Source: Clostridia bacterium (GTDB lineage: Bacteria > Bacillota > Clostridia > Oscillospirales > Acutalibacteraceae). From it: a stretch of 43,907 bases of DNA. The DNA is taken from the NCBI GenBank assembly GCA_017432485.1, contig JAFRJB010000043.1, positions 1 through 43,907 on the forward strand. The letters are read 5' to 3'. Positions 42,704 to 43,907 of the stretch are shown piece after piece; position 1 is the stretch's first letter; every line of letters starts with the position of its first letter. The notes under the pieces were generated by a model. The model was not told where the DNA came from. It made no database searches and worked only from the letters and a program-made list of their open reading frames with translations. A program made the position numbers and the translations under genes.

Positions 42704-43107
42704 GGCGGTAATTTCACCACAAGAGTATGCTTAAAATCCGCTATTTAAGCGCACTTTGCTATTTTCGACCTTGATTGGCGCCAGCCAACCTGCGTTCTCA
42801 AACAACAAATTGCATCTTAACTATCAGGATTTTAAGTGCAAGGCAGTTTATTCTCTGCTGATTTGTTCTAAGATAAGGCAAAAAACGCAGTCAATACCAG
42901 TGTGTATTGCGAGTATTTTTAACGCAATATTAGGGCAAATCAGCGAGAATAAACCAAACTCTCGTGGTGAAATTACCGCCACCCCTTGGAGCGGTTGCGG
43001 AACTCTGTGTTTCTTCCAGCTGAGGGCGCCGCTTCATCTCGCACTGCGAGCAGAGTGCTCTCGTCCAGTTAACATCCGCTGCGCGGCTGTTAACCAAGGA
43101 GTCGCTG
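42672..43107. repeat. tRNA-like mosaic repeat, copy A (interrupted by a MITE-like element)
   Basis: Starts with CTACGACTCCAT and CAGAAACATTGTCG, is interrupted by the element at 42704-42980, and continues with CCTTGGAGCGGTTGCGGAAC, TTCTTCCAGCTGAGGG (similar to a tRNA D-arm complement) and GAGTCGCTGG. The word CGCGGCTGTTAACC (43082-43095) equals the anticodon arm of the tRNA-Asn, but in opposite orientation. Copy B follows at 43189. Confidence 0.65.
42704..42980. mobile_element. MITE-like element with 22-bp terminal inverted repeats
   Basis: A 277-bp non-coding segment bounded by inverted repeats at 42704-42725 and 42959-42980 (GGCGGTAATTTCACCACAAG inside, one mismatch). A nested inner inverted repeat pairs 42846-42865 with 42936-42954. 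No transposase is encoded. The related sequence at 43189-43345 lacks this segment, which supports insertion. A target-site duplication is not obvious. Confidence 0.7.
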
Positions 43108-43120
43108 GTGAGAGGACTAC

Positions 43121-43188
43121 GCGAGGCATAAAGCAAAACCCAACCACAGAAGTGGTTGCGATGCCTACACTTTACAAAGTGCTATTCG
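43121..43188. repeat. Mini-hairpins between the two mosaic repeat copies
   Basis: CAACCAC/GTGGTTG (43141-43158) and CACTTT/AAAGTG (43168-43181) are short inverted repeats with tiny loops, like those at the left end of the window and near 29.1 kb. Confidence 0.5.
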
Positions 43189-43345
43189 CTACGACTCCAT
43201 CGATCAGAAACATTGTCGTTCCGCTGCCCTTGGAGCGGTTGCGGAACTCTGTGTTTCTTCCAGCTGAGGGGGTCGCTTCATCTCGCGCTGCGAGCGCGGC
43301 ACCCTCAGCCAGTTAACAGCCTGCGGCTGACCGCGGAGTCGTAGG
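43189..43345. repeat. tRNA-like mosaic repeat, copy B (uninterrupted)
   Basis: Same order as copy A without the MITE: CTACGACTCCAT, CAGAAACATTGTCG, then 9 nt and CCTTGGAGCGGTTGCGGAAC, TTCTTCCAGCTGAGGG. It ends with GCGGCTGACCGCGGAGTCG and GTAGG (43323-43345), an inverted partial copy of the tRNA-Asn anticodon and T-arm that lacks the centre of the anticodon loop. Confidence 0.65.
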
Positions 43346-43362
43346 AGTCCACTTGAAAAGCC

Positions 43363-43399
43363 AAAAAAATACCACCTGTCGAAACAGGTGGTATTTTTT
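43363..43399 (-). terminator. Terminator of the rRNA/tRNA operon
   Basis: Stem ACCACCTGT / ACAGGTGGT with seven A and seven T on the two sides, directly after the CCA end of tRNA-Asn. Confidence 0.92.
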
Positions 43400-43475
43400 T
43401 GGCGCCTCAAGTAGGACTCGAACCTACGACTCCGCGGTTAACAGCCGCGTGCTCTACCAACTGAGCTATTAAGGC
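43400..43475 (-). tRNA. tRNA-Asn (anticodon GTT)
   Basis: A complete 76-nt cloverleaf including an encoded CCA. The acceptor pair is GCCTTAA/TTGAGGC, the D-arm contains AGTTGGTAGAGC, the anticodon arm is CGCGG-CTGTTAA-CCGCG, and the T-arm is GTAGG-TTCGAGT-CCTAC. It lies 7 nt downstream of 5S rRNA and is the last gene of the operon. Fragments of its sequence recur in the downstream repeats. Confidence 0.97.
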
Positions 43476-43482
43476 AAAAGGA

Positions 43483-43598
43483 TGTTGGCATTACCTATTT
43501 TCCCGGGCCATCGCCAGCCAAGTATTGTCGGCGCGAAAGAGCTTAACTACCGTGTTCGGAATGAGAACGGGTGGACCCTCTCCGCAATCAACACCAAC
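43483..43598 (-). rRNA. 5S ribosomal RNA
   Basis: About 116 nt. On the minus strand it has the 5S core CCGTTCTCATTCCGAACACG, then GTAGTTAAGC, and the ends TTGGTG and TGCCAAC pair as helix I. Exact ends may shift by a few bases. It follows tRNA-Glu and precedes tRNA-Asn. Confidence 0.93.
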
Positions 43599-43638
43599 TA
43601 TTCACTTTTATTATAAACTGCAAAGCAGTTATAATCAC

Positions 43639-43714
43639 TGGTGACCCGTACGAGATTCGAACTCGTGTTGCCGGCGTGAGAGGCCGGAGTCTTAGGCCAC
43701 TTGACCAACGGGCC
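43639..43714 (-). tRNA. tRNA-Glu (anticodon CTC)
   Basis: A complete 76-nt tRNA with encoded CCA. Acceptor GGCCCGT/ACGGGTC, anticodon arm CCGGC-CTCTCAC-GCCGG, T-arm ACGAG-TTCGAAT-CTCGT. Anticodon CTC reads GAG. It lies between tRNA-Lys and 5S rRNA. Confidence 0.95.
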
Positions 43715-43719
43715 ATATT

Positions 43720-43795
43720 TGGTACACCATCAGGGACTCGAACCCTGGACACCCTGATTAAGAGTCAGGTGCTCTACCAGCTGAGCTAATGGTGC
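43720..43795 (-). tRNA. tRNA-Lys (anticodon CTT)
   Basis: A complete 76-nt tRNA with encoded CCA. Acceptor GCACCAT/ATGGTGT (first pair G-U), anticodon arm CCTGA-CTCTTAA-TCAGG, T-arm CAGGG-TTCGAGT-CCCTG. Anticodon CTT reads AAG. It is separated by 5 nt from tRNA-Glu and about 80 nt from the 23S end. Confidence 0.95.
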
Positions 43796-43877
43796 ATATC
43801 CCTTAGGTGTATTCCAATTTCTTGCACCCTCAAAACTGAACAAAGAGAAAAGCAGGAAACTAACATAAACCAAATTT

Positions 43878-43907
43878 GGTCAAGCCCTCGACCTATTAGT
43901 ATTGCCA
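43878..43907 (-). rRNA. 23S ribosomal RNA, 3' end (partial)
   Basis: The last 30 nt of the window, read on the minus strand, give ACTAATAGGTCGAGGGCTTG and then ACC, the conserved 3' end of 23S rRNA in Firmicutes. The rest of the gene lies beyond the window. Confidence 0.9.

Overview
The window looks like a chromosomal segment of an anaerobic, probably gut-dwelling Clostridia bacterium, most likely in or near Ruminococcaceae/Oscillospiraceae. The basis is Gram-positive style AGGAGG ribosome binding sites, TTGACA/TATAAT promoters, type I dockerins on giant BspA-type leucine-rich-repeat proteins, a desulfoferrodoxin, a flavodoxin/ferredoxin fusion, and sulfonate-sugar fermentation genes. Taxonomy is inference; no 16S sequence is present. 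Every recognised gene, and the rRNA/tRNA block at the right end, lies on the minus strand, so the text follows transcription from right to left.

Right end (42.5-43.9 kb): the 3' end of a 23S rRNA gene, tRNA-Lys(CTT), tRNA-Glu(CTC), 5S rRNA, tRNA-Asn(GTT) and a strong terminator. Downstream is about 0.7 kb of tRNA-like and hairpin-rich repeats holding a 277-bp MITE-like element. A second copy of its surroundings in the window lacks the element.

30.3-42.5 kb: two huge adjacent secreted LRR/dockerin proteins (1936 and 1136 aa), then Tex. 25-30 kb: a ribbon-helix-helix protein, ClpB and an EFR1-type ferrodoxin. Repeats lie between them, including a 147-bp tandem repeat of mini-hairpins and a duplicated terminator-promoter module.

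18-25 kb: a compact group that I do not recognise as a described system: HAD phosphatase, STAS protein, one-module NRPS (A-PCP-C), membrane-tailed carboxylesterase, a tiny membrane protein, and a second HAD paralogue. This is followed by nucleoside hydrolase and ribokinase. 10-16 kb: desulfoferrodoxin, two secreted surface proteins (a cysteine-motif/FN3 protein and an Ig-like repeat protein), a membrane acyltransferase and an L,D-transpeptidase.

0.2-9.4 kb: an eight-gene operon behind a consensus promoter: sulfoquinovosidase, transaldolase, 3-sulfolactaldehyde reductase, DUF4867 cupin-like protein, fucose/arabinose-isomerase-like protein, TauE-type exporter, ROK regulator and GPH sugar symporter. 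Together these form a plausible sulfo-transaldolase (sulfo-TAL) pathway. Sulfoquinovosides are imported, cleaved, isomerised and split into 3-sulfolactaldehyde plus a C3 unit transferred to glyceraldehyde 3-phosphate. The sulfolactaldehyde is then reduced to dihydroxypropanesulfonate (DHPS) and exported.

The intergenic DNA is rich in structure. A roughly 220-bp dispersed element occurs twice, with compensatory base changes in a 12-bp stem. Families of very short hairpins, many with 3-nt loops, recur at several gene ends.
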